This document shows, piece by piece, positions 12,695-25,842 of a stretch of 64,000 nt of DNA (the first letter of the stretch is position 1; the number at the start of each line of letters is the position of its first letter). Origin of the DNA: Casuarina equisetifolia (Eukaryota; Streptophyta; Magnoliopsida; Fagales; Casuarinaceae); assembly GCA_028551475.1 (NCBI GenBank), contig CM052359.1, positions 11,843,583-11,907,582 on the forward strand. Direction: 5' to 3'. Made by a program: the position numbers and the translations under genes. The notes below the pieces were generated by a model. It was not told where the DNA came from. It searched no databases and was given only the letters and a program-made list of their open reading frames with translations.

Positions 12695-13566
12695 GGCTTC
12701 TGAGCTTTGGCTTCTGTTTCTGTCTGTTTTTCCGCGCGGTGAAGTGCGAGAAGCTTGTTTTCTGTTTCGAGAAGCAGCGACGGGGTGGTGGAGGAGATTG
12801 GGATCGAGTGGAGCTTTGTGGGTCGGGTCAAGTATGACTGGGTTAACCCGACATTTTGGATTGGGATCCACCAGGCAGCCCAACTAAAAAAGCAACTTTT
12901 GGTAACTGGAAATAATGGTGGCTATCCATAGTTCTATTCTTGAAAAAAAATAATTAAAAAATATAGATGTCGGTACATATTAATCTAACGTGTTTGCATA
13001 GCCACGTGATATTATATTTCAGAAATCATAACAAACTAACCATTTGCGTTTAGAAGTTTCCCAAGTTAAAATTAATTAGTCAACCAACTTGTACCTTTAA
13101 AATACATTCCCCTTTTCTTAAAACTCAAATATTTGATTCATTAGTGAGCCACACAATGAAACAATCTTGTTCCAAACAAAGATAAACAATCTTGCTCCTT
13201 TACAAATCATTGTTTGGTTGGTTGGATAGACGTTTTGGCTACCAATTCAGTTGTTTCGTTATTTCTGACAACATTTGTACCTTTTCACGTCGTAACATCA
13301 AATACAATGTCCAAATACTTACTAGAAAATTCTCAATATTTACACTCGAAAGAAATGACTCAAAAAGCAATTTATATAGTTCTAAAGTTTCCAAAAGGAC
13401 TCAACACAAAGTCTTCCACATAACACACAAAATAGAGAACAAGCACAAATAAAAGAGCCTTAAATACACCATCCAACAATAGTCCAACATTCCTTTTTTT
13501 TTTACATAGGATTATTTCATTTGATCTCATCCCAGCCTAAAACAGGCCAGCATTACCGAGCAACCA
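12695..13566. other. CLPR3 5' flank and LDAP 3' flank
   Basis: About 870 bp separate the CLPR3 start from the stop of the next minus-strand gene. The right part should hold the CLPR3 promoter and 5' UTR in reverse only up to about 12.9 kb; the rest is AT-rich with no supported ORF. A poly-T run near 13493-13503 lies downstream of the LDAP stop. No clear TATA box was found for CLPR3. Confidence 0.4.
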
Positions 13567-14980
13567 TCAATTGACTGCTCCAGTTGCTTCCCCTTCACTG
13601 GAAACCAAAGGCTCTAGTTCAGCTCCATCACCGCTGAAAACCTTGGCAATCTTTTCTGTTGGGACCAAGGGCAGGTACGACGAGACCTTGTATCCCTTTT
13701 CTGCAGTGTTGCGCACTGTTTCATTATACTTCTCGGTACAGTAAGCTGCTGTCGGGAGAACAATTTGAGCCACTTGGGGGAAGAGAGGGAGCTGGTTGAG
13801 CTTGCGCCATGTGCTCACAGCGCACTGCTCAGCCTTTGGTTCGTACCTGGAGTAGAGATCCTTAGCGGTAGGCTCACACTTTGTGTAAACAGATTTGGCA
13901 ATTCCTGAAGCGGTGTCCACCACCCCAGCACGCTTCACTTCGGATGCAACAGCCCGAGCCACCTCCGGGGCTCTTTGAGCAGCTGAGAAGGCCTGGGAAG
14001 AAGCTTGCTTTACACTTGGGGGTACACGACGGTCCAACTCAGTCACAGACAGATCCACCTGCGATTGGGTGAGCGATAAACAAAAACCGTGAATTCTCAT
14101 CTATGAAGAGGCCCGTTCCCGATGTACAAGCAACAAAATTCGCATAAGAATCCTCATGGAGGGAGTCGACAATGAAAAGGAAATTCAATAAGATCAAAGG
14201 TACGAATATTTCTTGGGCACACCAACAAACTCTTAATCGCTAGAAGGCAAGATAGATGCTCAAAATTGACATCCAAGCATCCCTATCTATTCCTACAAAT
14301 TACACAAACACGACAATTCTAGCAAAGGGACTTAACAACGGACGAACAGAAATTATAGAACATGGCTCTGTAGAATTGTCTTACAGCGTCTCAAATTTAC
14401 AGGTCCAAGACATACCAAACACCTTTTCAAGCTCGAAAATGGATTTATACACAAACAACGCCCCCTCTCAAGAATCAAAAGCATGATAAATCGTCGCGAC
14501 TGCTAGACTCAAAATTACCAGACATACCAAATGTCACTGATTTCAATGACAATAACATAAACCCTAAAAATGTTTCAATGCTCTTCAAAGCTACCGTTAT
14601 CACTCACCTTGCGGTCCACGTACTTGAGGACCTCGACAGGGACGTCGTGGAACTTTTTATAGACAGGTCCAACAACGCACTTGACGGTGTCCTCCACGGT
14701 CTCAACCCCGGGCTTCAGAGGACCGGTCTTGTCCTTAGCCAAACCGTAGACGTTCGACAAGCACAACACAACCTGAATGGTCGCCACCTGCACGAATTCC
14801 AGGTACTTCAGCCTCTGCTCCTCCCCGCTGGCCTACCACCACCACCACCACCACCACCACCAAACAAATACCAATTAAGCCTTTATCACATCACGAAAAT
14901 GCAATCAAAATAAGCCTAAAAAACAAAACATTCGAGGTCCATACCATCTCGTGCTGCGATCGCAAATCTCCTTCGGCCAT
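13567..14980 (-). CDS. LDAP: REF/SRPP-family lipid-droplet-associated protein (LDAP-like)
   Basis: Members of the rubber elongation factor / small rubber particle protein family coat cytosolic lipid droplets (or rubber particles in latex plants) and stabilise them. Exons (minus): 14945-14980, 14608-14832 and 13567-14058, giving 250 aa. The conserved core is complete: [15 protein letters not shown], then [51 protein letters not shown], and a C-terminal block with [20 protein letters not shown] and [20 protein letters not shown]. There is no signal peptide or clear membrane span, as expected. Sequence recall suggests Arabidopsis LDAP1 (At1g67360) is very similar, whereas gene order points to LDAP3 (At3g05500), so I leave the paralogue number open. 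The first exon codes only 12 residues. Intron 1 has an unusual GGT-repeat just before its acceptor. Confidence 0.92.
14835..14862 (-). repeat. CCA/GGT microsatellite abutting a splice acceptor
   Basis: About nine CCA triplets on the plus strand read as (GGT)n followed directly by TAG on the transcribed strand. The AG is the acceptor of LDAP intron 1, so the usual pyrimidine tract is replaced by a GGT repeat. Confidence 0.8.
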
Positions 14981-16938
14981 AATCGCAATTGGGTAATCAA
15001 CAACCAACAAGCATACGAATTCCAGAGAAATTGACAAACTTTTCTTCGTCAGGGAGAGAAAGTAAATTGTTCGCAGTCTGATACGGGTTGTTAGACCTAA
15101 TAGCGGGTTTTTATACAAAAAATGAGGGATCGATGGCACAAAACCTGGTGGGAACGAAGGAACCAACGGCTGCGTTAGGATGCAGGTGACGTTACGCGTC
15201 GCTCTGTTTTATTTGCTTGGTCAGGATAAACGTCAACGCTGTGCGAAGAGTACTTCGCCATTAAGTTTCTTGCAGAGGTTCGCACGGGAATTGTCCTGGA
15301 AGGAACGGGACAAGTGGGCTTTCATGTAGGGCCTAACTCTACGCAGGGCCTCTAGAATGTGGTATTGCCATTTCCATTGGACCTTTGGACTCTTCTTCTT
15401 TCAAATTGACTTCCTTCCGAAGCTCGATCCATACCATAACAAGGGCTAGATCTGGCACCGCATATAGATTATCATCCCGTTAGAACGAGTGTTTCCTGTG
15501 TTGTTAACATTCGTGTCAGTATTATTATTACCATTTATATGGCCACCGTCTACTCGTAAATATAAGAAGCAAAAACCTGCTCACTATAATTGCTTCAAGC
15601 TGAAAAAGTACACAGAAGATTTTAACTCGTGTCTTTCCAATATGTACGCATGATGAAAGAGATAGTTCAACAGTCATAAACGACTGTCTAGAATGGGAGC
15701 ATTCGATTTATCATTCCGACGGTTCACGTGGAAGACTTTAATGTGCTCCAGGTTTTTGAAGCGGCAGCAGAAGATACAGTCCTGACCTGACCTGACCTTT
15801 GGTTTTGGATTGCAATATCAATGATGTGGTAAAAGGGGATCGTATCTTGGGCATCGGCTGGCCTACAATTTGCTGATTATTTTTTCAAACAGGTCTCACT
15901 CTTTCTGACGTTTCTTGCTTCCTCGGGTGTGTGAAAAAGAGCTGGAGCCTTAGATCTGGTCTTAAAATGATTTCCATTGATTCGTACTTAAACGCAATAT
16001 TATAGAGAGAGAGTCCCCTTCATCGTGTTAACAACAACCAAAATCAAAAGCCGATCTCTGCCCACCATTCGCGAGAGACAAGTCTGACCCGCTCGACATA
16101 AAATATTTCTGGCTCGCAACAGTCGGATAATTTTTGCCGACACTCCGATCTCCCTTCTACTTTTTACCTTGTATCTTCGTTCGAGTCGAGAGAATAGTAT
16201 TATCTTAATGTCGTGACAATGACAGCACGATTTTACGATCTGGTTTGGTAAGTTATCGTCATCATTGCTGCTGCTCAATAATTCTCCTTTTCTGATTAGT
16301 TTTCTTTTTTCTTCTCATTCCTTCTTACCCTTTTTTTACTCCTTTACTTCACCGACGGAAGGAAGGAAAAGTACAAGAAAAAGAAACAGATTTTAGACCT
16401 TTTTTTTTAAAAAAAAAACAGTGGGCAAGAAGAGAAGCATTTCAAATTTGAAAGTAGCAACATGGATAAAACAAAATTAGACAGAAGTTTGAGGACAATT
16501 CTTGACGTTTGCTTTAATTCTTTTCTTAGCATCATTTCCGTGACGAATATACACAACTTTGTGGACAAACAATCCCAAAAAATGTCCTTGCAAAGTGTAA
16601 ACAATACTGCCGGATGGGATGGATAACAAACGTGAAGAAAATACAGAAGATTTCACGGTAATCTGAGCGGTCAAGCTGAGATCTTTCTTCCTAAATAACC
16701 AAAATTAAGAAAGAGAAAAAGAAAATCCATTCACAATAAACAAAAGCTTGGAAGAGAACTAAAAATAGACATAATCTTGTACAGAAACCAAATACAATGT
16801 AACAACAACAATGACCTATCACCGACACTCTATCGGTGTCTCTTTTTCGTTCTTTTCATGTATAACAATCATACCAAATTCGAAGAAATATTAAAAGAAA
16901 AAAAAAAGGCCCAAAAGCATAGTTGACAGAAAAAGAAA
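14981..16938. other. Intergenic DNA between LDAP and RALF
   Basis: It holds the LDAP promoter (left part) and the RALF 3' UTR (right part). A short CCTGA tandem lies at about 15780-15797. A GGAAGGAAGG motif and poly-T/A tracts occur near 16330-16420. No ORF here resembles a known protein. Confidence 0.4.
15108..15115 (-). promoter_or_regulatory. TATA box of the LDAP-like gene
   Basis: The minus strand reads TATAAAAA here, 128-135 bp upstream of the ATG at 14980, a normal TATA plus 5' UTR spacing. It is the only good TATA match close to that start. Confidence 0.5.
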
Positions 16939-17295
16939 TTAACTCCGGCACCTCGTAATGGCACTGCAGCCACGGCTGTAGGGGTTGGCCTGAGCACCAG
17001 ACTTACAGTTGTAGTAGGAAGCTCCTCGTCGAGAACAGGGCACAGAGTTCCTCTGCAGCGCTCCGTAGCTGATGTAGCTACTGGTGGCTAGAATGCGCCG
17101 GCTGATCTCCGAGCTCAGCTCGAACTCGTCCCCCGACAGGCATTCCCCAATGGAGCCCTTGCAGGGTGATCTGGAGGGCAACCACCCCAGCTGGTGGTGG
17201 GACTCCCCAGCATAGACGGTAGTTGATGAGCTGAGAAGAACAAGGACCAACGCACAGATCCCAAGCATGGCTGTGGGGGAGAAGAATCCAGCCAT
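16939..17295 (-). CDS. RALF: RALF preprohormone (rapid alkalinization factor)
   Basis: This is a secreted peptide hormone that binds CrRLK1L receptor kinases such as FERONIA together with LLG co-receptors, causing apoplastic alkalinisation and growth arrest. It is one exon of 118 aa. Residues 1-28 or so form a signal peptide with hydrophobic core LGICALVLVLLSSS. A dibasic SRRIL sequence near residue 70 is the site-1 protease (S1P) recognition site, releasing a mature peptide of about 49 residues. The mature part contains YISYGAL near its start (receptor-activating motif), the block NSVPCSRRGASYYNC, and ANPYSRGCSAITRC, with the four Cys that form two disulfides. It most resembles the RALF22/23/33 group. 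The reading frame stays open upstream to an ATG at 17421, but that extension is a basic, charged 42 aa that would bury the signal peptide, so the ATG at 17295 is preferred. Confidence 0.94.
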   Translation of the reverse strand: MAGFFSPTAMLGICALVLVLLSSSTTVYAGESHHQLGWLPSRSPCKGSIGECLSGDEFELSSEISRRILATSSYISYGALQRNSVPCSRRGASYYNCKSGAQANPYSRGCSAITRCRS

Positions 17296-20213
17296 TTTTT
17301 CGGTAACAAGCTCCCCTTTCTCCCTGTTGCCTGCTTTCCCTTTGTTCTCTCTCTTCCGCTTCTTTTCTCTATTCTGCGATGCTTCTTCCTTGTTCTTTCT
17401 TCTTAACGGGGCTTTGTACAACCGGACAAGTTATGCAAGACTGGAGAGCTGGAACTTTAAATGGGCAAATGGTGAATAAGTGGGACTCGTTTGGCTCTTA
17501 TTCACAATAATGCCATTCTAGGGGTTGGACATGTGTCATTGTCCATAGCAACAAACACAAGGGTCTATTGTAGAGCTGGAGTTGAAGTTTCTTGGTCTAC
17601 CCATTCTAGAAGTTGACTTTCTTAGTTAGAAACAAGCATTAGTGGGTATGATTGGCTAAGCTAATTCTATTAGTTAGGCAGAAAAACAAGCAACCCAAGG
17701 GACACCAATTTCCGCAAAGAATTGAAAGATTGGGCATCATTGGGTGTGAATACAATTGAAAACAATGCTTAAGCTTAGCATTAGGTTAAGATCACCAGTA
17801 AACATGCCCGTGACTTGCTCAGATTCGAAAGACCTCCTCAAGGGGCTTTAAGAAAAATTAAAAAAAAAAAAAAAAAAAAGTAAGGTCTTTTTCATTCTTT
17901 TTTTTTTTTTCGGTGAGCTGTAACAAGAATAGGGTAAAGGAAAAGAATCATAAGACTTAGTGGCATTATTTGTAAAATAATTTAAGAGGTTGAGTATTTA
18001 ATTAGAATTAATTCTATTGCTTCCGAGAGAAGTTAACCGGTAAAAGAAAGCCATTATCTTTCACGTTTGAAAATTTTAATTGCTAAATCAACCACTCAAT
18101 TTGTTCTTACGCCCTGGAAGTCGACGAGAATGGCATCTTCGTAGATAAAACGAAAATCATGTTCTTTTTTGGAACAACGAAGGGTTACGGGTTGACTCTT
18201 GCTTACACGGATGAGAGAGAGAGAGAGAGAGAGAGGGACGATGGGCATCTAGGGTTTTGCACCAATTCAAAGCTCCCAGGTCCGTCCTCGAATCTGCTAA
18301 CAGAAACACGTTCTCACTCCTACCCGCTAATCTTCCAATCTATTTCTACGTGCGCTTCCGTTAACGTTAATCAAAGCGCCGTGGGTTTTAACTGACGGGG
18401 AGACGCAACCCGGACAGTCCACCGATTCAGAGGTACTCGAATGTCTAATTTTGCCCTTTCCGGCCTATCATGGTCCAAATGACATTATGTATTATGGACG
18501 AAATAAAAATAACACTTTTAATGATTTTGTTTCATTCCCCCAAGAAAGTCCTACTCCCAATGTCTTTGCCAGGAAAATAGAAAAGAATAAGAAGGCATGG
18601 GATAAATTATGTACACGTTTAGCCCTCGAGTTGCGTCGGCTGTTCCAAAAATGTTTCATACCTCCAAACATAATCGACGTCTATTCATTTGAATGATAGG
18701 AAATTTGAAAAGGTGACAAAATCCTTTGTATTTTACATACATACATACATGTTTGTGTCTTACACATAAGCAAAAATATTATTTCCTTTTTAAGGAAAGA
18801 GGTAGAAACATGTCTTGTGGGAAAATGACGTTTCTAAAATCTTTTAATTTTTTCATTCAAATTAATGTGTTTCATCCCTGCTACGTTATCAAGACAAGAA
18901 AAGAAGTTTGATAAAGCAGTAAAAATGGGGGGGAAAAGGTAGTATTGTCAACACGAATTATTTTACGTGATGGTCGGAGAGGTGATATTGGAGTATTTTC
19001 CTTCCACCAACGTGGCACGTGCATTAATCAAACTGTCATCTAAATAACAAGTGGAAGGGCAACACCAGTTTGAACGAACAACGGCTAGGCGAGGTCTTTT
19101 TTTTCGTTTTAACAACCCCCCACCAAAAAAAAAAAAAATTGAAAACAAAAGACGGCTTTCAACGGCGTCAATATAACGGGCACAACCGTTGGAAGGTGTG
19201 GGTCCCATTACAGATCGACGAGGCGGTGTTTGCGCGTCCCAAAACCTAACCTCCTCAAGCCAGCTGTTTGTTCTAATCTTTTTCTTATAAAACTGCATTT
19301 CTTGTTTAGAATAAGAAAAGTAGATCCTTTTTAATACCAAAAAAGAAACCCCTTTGTCTTTCCCATTGATTCTCCTCCCGTCTCAATCACCCAATTAGAA
19401 TTCTTTGACTAATTGAGAGAAAATGCCCTCCATTTTATAATTCCTGAACAGCAAACTTCACCGAATTCCCTTTTTCATCTTTTCCCCAGCCAGGCCCTTG
19501 AACCTGGGTTATTGATCGTTTATTCTTGGCAGACTTCGAAGGAAAGTTGCATAACACAATAACTTCATTGGCTTTTTATGGAATGGTAACCAGTTCTACA
19601 ACGAAGTTTATACGAAATTACCATATGAAATGGATTCAATTGGACCCTGATGAATGCGTGTGACAAGAAAAAAAAAAAAAAGAACAAAATTGCATGTGAA
19701 TTCTCTTGTCAAGAAATCACCGCAACTGTATCAATATGTATTGCATACAAGTACAAAACCTCGACATTGTTGAGTGTGGAATGTTTGGTTGTCATCCATT
19801 AAAAGGAGTTAATCCAATTTCCAAAAGAAGAAGGGAAGCAGAAGGGAGGCGTTGGACCAACGCACACCAACTCTAAGATTTAATCTAATGGCTATTGGAC
19901 CTGAGTATTCAATGATACAGGGTCCCAGACATCCTGGCACATTGCCATTGTCGAGAGGGATCCTGCTAAGCCTTTGGTGAACTAACATCCTCGCCGCGAG
20001 GAAAGGACACGGTTGTTCCCACCGGCTAATTTTGCCGCAATTGTATTTAGGATCATCAGTTCCAAGACTTGTCACCACATCTACCAAACTTTATACACAT
20101 GCTAAAACCATCACAACCCTCACTGAAAAGCCAACTTCTACATCGGACAAAAGTTCAATGTCCTTTGATGGGAAGACATGGTTTACAATGATAACAATGA
20201 AAGAAACACAGGC
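17296..20213. other. Intergenic DNA between RALF and the copia element
   Basis: The first few hundred bases upstream of RALF should hold its promoter. Further on there is a poly-A and poly-T pair at about 17855-17915, a GA microsatellite at about 18212-18236, and a poly-A run at about 19125-19138. Several ORFs of 60-125 codons occur (for example 19809-20087, minus) but none resembles a family I know. Confidence 0.4.
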
Positions 20214-20218
20214 CTCAT

Positions 20219-20465
20219 TGTTAAGATATGTAATTCTTTGTTTCTTTTAATTGGGCTTGGCTCGGTATTAGCCAAGCCCACTTGTTCATCTGTTTTCTTT
20301 ATGTTGGGCATGGCTTGTTAGAAGCCAAGTCCACCTGTTAGACAACATTGTATATCTCTTGCAAAATGTTATCCTAGATTCTTTGAGCAAGTGTGAATAC
20401 ATAGTTGTTTTTTCCTTTCTTCTTGTGGAGCTACTAGAACTTTAGCTACCATTCATTTTCTTAGA
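20219..20465 (+). repeat. 5' LTR of copia element 1
   Basis: It matches 25843-26088 along its length. It contains two neighbouring dyads: TGGGCTTGGCT/AGCCAAGCCCA at 20252-20280, and a second GGGC-TGGCTT/AAGCCAAG pair at about 20304-20333. Confidence 0.9.
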
Positions 20466-20814
20466 TGTTACCCGAGCTAGGTTGCATTTTCAAGTTGAGG
20501 TTTCTGGTATGTTCTTAGTCTACTTGCTTAGTATTTTTTTGTTTTGAGAGAAAGCTCCATTTTTGGTCCTTTTCTTCTCTCTTTCTAGTCTTTCATGTTT
20601 TTTGGTTTGGGAAGTAGGTTTCTTTGTTTTGGGTTGTTCTTCCCATTTTTGGTTTCCTTCCTCTATTAGAGTTATTTGGGAAGCTTTTTTTTATTTTTAT
20701 TTTTAATTTTGCCTAAAACATGTTCAAAACGTTGTGTTTTGGTTTATAACTAGAGATATTTTTGGGTTTAGATTTCCTTTTTTGCCTCTTGGTCCACTCT
20801 AGCTTATATGCACC

Positions 20815-21160
20815 TTTTCATTCAATTGTTATGGTCAAATTACCATTTTGTCCTTACATGGTGCATTTTTTAATTCCCCGTACACATTGTTTCACTTAAG
20901 TTTGGGGTATAATTAGCTTCTTACCCTTAAACGGTGCATTTTATTCTCTACAAGTATTGTTTAACGCATTGTTTCACTTAAGTCTAGGGTAAAATTACCT
21001 TTTTGCCCTTAAACAATGCATTTGATTCCTACACCATTTCACTTAAATTGGGGACAAAATTACTTTTTTACCCTAAGATGGTGCGTTTTGATTTTAACTC
21101 TTGCCTTAGATGTACTGTTTCACTTAAATTAGGGGTATAATTATTTTTTTGCACTCATTT
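20815..21160 (+). repeat. Tandem repeats of about 65-80 bp in the copia leader
   Basis: Four to five imperfect units recur between the 5' LTR and gag. Each has TTTCACTTAAGTTTGGGGTA, then an AAATTAC...TTTTTGCCCTTA segment, then a GGTGCATTTT segment. Unit length varies. Confidence 0.75.
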
Positions 21161-24100
21161 AACCAAATCCTACAACTCCCTACTCACGTACTTGATTCAA
21201 GTCATAAAATGTTGGTGAAGACTTGCTTCCTCTTTTCATCGCCACCTACCTTTATCTCTGCCATTCAATGAGTGATCTAGTGAGCCAATTACCATGGACA
21301 AAAAATCTAATTCCTCCAAAGCCTCTAGCTTGTAAAGGCAATAGATCCATTTTTATTGAGCTTCGATAATGTTTCTACGACTGTTTTGGTTCCCCAATTG
21401 CTTACTAGTTTTGTTGATTACCTATTATGGAGGAGAAAAATGCATATTGCTTTGGGTTCTTGAGATAAATTTGACTTCGTGAATGAAAAACTTCTAAGGC
21501 GTATTAATGATGATGTAAGGGGAAGCCATTCGGATAAATGTAATTTAAGGTAAAACATAATTCATAAATGTAATTTAGTAGTTTTGTCTTGGTTTATGAA
21601 TTATGTTTCACCTTAAATTTGCAATATTACTTCTCCCTATATCACTATTTCAATGGCTTGGAAAATGTTGGAGACTAAATATTCCCAGATTATTAGGACA
21701 TGTAGGTATGATATAGAGCAACAAATTGGAGAAGTCAAGTAGCAACCAAATAAATCAGTGGCCAAGTACTTGTCTCATCTTTTGATTTGTGGGTAAAGCT
21801 TGATAAATATTTGCCAACCATTAAGTGTAAATGTACCAAATGCTCATGCAATTTCCCCGCTTAGTTAGCAACTAAACATGAATCTAGTCGAGTTGTGAGG
21901 TTTTACTTGGTCTTCAGTCGATATATGCCACCTTGAGAAGCAATGTTACTTCTTGTAGTCTCATTCCCCTTTTTTATAAGGTTTTTTTGTTGGTGGTTGA
22001 TGAGGAACATCGGCGAGGTTTGTGGGTTAATTATGGGGGCAAGATGGATTTGAATGCCTTTGTTATATAGTTCCCCATGTCAAATGGAGGGGGGTTTGGA
22101 AATGGTCGCAAGTATAGTTTCTCTCCTACTATGGGAAATCCAATAATCTCATCTAATGTTGGAGTTGGCCTAGTACGATCAAGGCCATATTGTGAGCATT
22201 GTTGTCAAATAGGACATACTAAATAAAGATATTTCCAGTTGATTAGGTTTCTAATAAACCCAAGAATTAGAAGAAGAAAGGTGGTGATAGTAGTTTAGCA
22301 CATGCAATCAATTCTAGATCTGTAGAGCGGAACTCTTATCCTATGAGTAGTGCAATAACAATGCAAACATCAGTCCTACTAGTCTAGCACTTATAGTTGA
22401 GTAGTATTAGCACGTTGTTAGCTTTTTGGCCATTTTGGTCCCATAAACCCGATGGGAAGCTATGCAAGTACCATTCATACTTTAGGTAATACACCTTTAT
22501 TTGATTGACTTATTGATTTAAGAGCTAGTGGTCACATTATATGTGATCTCACATGCATTAAGAAATTAGATCATATGAATTAGACTCCATTTTAGGCAAA
22601 CTATTTGATAATAGTACAATGGTTGTCACCCTTATTGGGATTGCTCATATTTTACTTTCTCTCATACTTATGATGTCTTCTATGTGCCTTATTTTAAGTG
22701 CAAACTTTTGTCAGTTACTAAGTTTGCTTTTGAAAGTTCTTGTAGAGTCTTTTTTTATCCACATTTTTTTTTATCTTTCAAGACCTTTTGACCTAGACAG
22801 TTTTGGTATTAGGTAGGGCTGAGCATCATCTATATTACTTAGAGTCCCCAACAAATGTTTCTGTAGATGTTTATTATAGTCTTTTGAAAACTTTTAAGTG
22901 AATGCTCCTAAGAGAGCAAATGTGTAAGAACACTATGTTTAAGAAAAATATTTTAAATAATATACAAACGCTATAACATTGTCGTTTTGGTCATTCATCT
23001 TGTTATATGTCTCTTAATGTGTTTTGTCTAGTTTGCCATCTAACAAAATAGACTCATCTTCCTTTTCATCTCACATATCCCATACTAATTCTATTTTAAA
23101 TTAGTTCATGTCGATATATGGGATCCTCAATGAAACTCAAACCATGATGGGTCTCAATATTTCTTAACTATTGTTGATGAATTCTCACTAGAGACTTAAG
23201 TGTATCTCATACTACATTTTTTGCATTCTTTCTTTGTTGTGATAGAAATCTAGTTTATCTCTTGTATTCATTGAATATGTTTTGATAATGGATCCAAGTT
23301 CTTTAGTCATGAGTGTACATCATTCCTTCAGCTTTATGACATTCACCATAAAAGTTCATGTGTTTATACACCACAACAAAATGGTGTAATTGAGCATAAG
23401 CATCAATATATCCTTAAGGTAGCACAAGTTTTGCATTTTCAAGCTTACATTCCTGATTGTTATTGGGGGAAGTATATTCTCATTGCTACTTACATCAATA
23501 ATCACCTTTCCACACATGTTTTAGAGGGGGCAAGACTTCTTTTGAACTTCTATTTGATAAACCACCTTTTACTTCACATTTTAGGGTTTTTGGATGTTTA
23601 TGTTATGTTACCATAGTTTCACATGAGGACAAGTTTGCATTACATGTCATTCCATGTGTATTTATGGGATACCTTTTTTCACAAAAGGGTTATCACGTTT
23701 TAGATCTCACTATACATACTTTCTTCATTGCTTGAGATGTTGTCTTTCATGAGTTAGTTTTTTCCTTTGCTAAGCTCCAGTCACCCTTTTTGGTTCCTTC
23801 CTTCAAAGAGGACTAGTTATTTGTTCTTTTAGATCTAAATTCGTATTTAATCTCACTATTACATGATTTTGGTGAGAGGTCCATTTCATCACTAGTGTTT
23901 GAGTCTGTTGTTTCTGATATGCCTCTCACATCAAATATCCTTGTTGAAACACCATTCCTCATGGACACATCTAGTCATCCTTTACTTGATGCTGGGACCT
24001 TAGTTCCACCCTCTAAGGATACTTCACTTTTGTCTTCACCAACCACTAAGTTCTTGTCTGTGGATTTACCAACTATGAATCCACCTCCTGAAGTCTTGCA

Positions 24101-25842
24101 TGTTGTGTCTCCACTTCTTATTAGACGTTTGACATGAGTTTCTAAACTATTTATTTGGACTTAAGATTACCATTGCAAACATGTTCCCCCTAACTCTAGT
24201 GTAAACCATTAAATTGGACCACAAGACATACCATACTTCATTTTACATTATGTGTCCCTTGCTCATTTATTATCTTCACATTGCACCTTTATTGCCTATA
24301 TCTCTTCCATTATAAAACCACTCTACTATCATGAGACAGTTCAAAATTTGAGATGGGTAGATGTTATGGTCAGTGAGCTTCATGCATTAAAAACTAGTTA
24401 GACATGGATGTTAGTTGATTTATCTCTAGATCGTAAGCCAATTGATTGTAAATGGCTCTACAAAGTAAAGTACTGTGCTGATGGATTTATTGAGAGATAT
24501 AAGACTTGACTTATGGCAAAAGGATTCACTTAACGTTATGAGATTAATTATAAGGATACTTTTTCTCTAGTAGCGAATATGGTAATTGTTCAATGCATTA
24601 TAGCTCTGGCTTTCATGTTTCATTGGCCTCTTTGTTAGATAGATGTCCATAATGCGTTCCTTTAGAAACCTACATGAAAAGGTATGCATGTCTTTACCTC
24701 CAAGAATTAAAATTTCTGCATCGGTCCTAGGCCTCACAACAATAGTATGCCAAATTAACTACTACTCTCCTTGAGGTTGGATTTCACTAGGCATGACATC
24801 ATTATGCCTTGTTTACACTTCGACATGGGTTTACTGTTATAGTCATTTTGTTATACATGGATGACATGCTCATTACTAGAAATAGTGATAAGGGTAGAGC
24901 ACATGTAGAGTCTCATCTTTGCTTTATATTCTATTGAAAGATTTAGGACAACCTAAATATTTCTTTAGGATTGAGATGGCTTGGTCAAAGAGTGAGATTT
25001 GTCTTAGTCAATGCAAGTATACATTAAAGTTGATATCGAAAGCTAGACTCTTTGGAGCTAGGCCTTGTAAGATTCTCATAGATCAAAATTTGAAAATAAC
25101 TTTATTAAAGTATGACGCCAATGCACCTATTCCAGTTAATGATCCTTTATTAACTGACATAGCACCATATCAACTTTTCCTTAGATGCCTGATCTACTTC
25201 ACTTATACTTAACTGGACATCATCTATTCGATTCAAGTGCTCAATTAGTTTATGCATGCTTCAATATCTTCACACATGGATATGGCTCTCAAAATTATCA
25301 AATACTTGGAAGGCATGCTCAATTTAGGTATCTTCATACCCTCCAACAATGAATTTTGGATGACTAGTTTCTGTGATTTTGATTGGCTGATATGCCCCAT
25401 GACATGATTCTTTCTTACTAATTTTTATGTCAAGTTAAGAGATTCTTTGGTTTCTTAGAAGACATAGAAACAATCCATTGTCTCTCGATCGTCATATTAA
25501 GTTGAGTATAGAGTTATGGTTATAGCTATTTGTGAAATTGTCTAGTTACATGATTTACTTGGAGATTTGTGGGTTATTTTTTCTTGCCCTATTTCATTGT
25601 TTTGTGACAATGAAGCAACTATCCATATCACAAGCAATCTTATCTTTTTATAAACACACTAAACACATCAAAATTGATTGTCACTTCATTCACAAGATGC
25701 AACAATGAGGCTTGATTTAGATTTGCAATATACAAACTCACAAGCAACTAACAAATCTCTTGACTAAGACTTTGTATAGTAGATATCATAATTACCTTCT
25801 TTGCAAGCTAGATTGTATACAAATCATCAGCTTGAGGGGGTT

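Noticed and set aside
16939-17421. Longer RALF reading frame starting at 17421
   Set aside because: The extra 42 residues are very basic and charged and would bury the signal peptide; the ATG at 17295 gives a normal RALF precursor.
19809-20087. 92-codon minus ORF beside the copia element
   Set aside because: No recognisable domain, no neighbouring splice signals that extend it, and it abuts the LTR.
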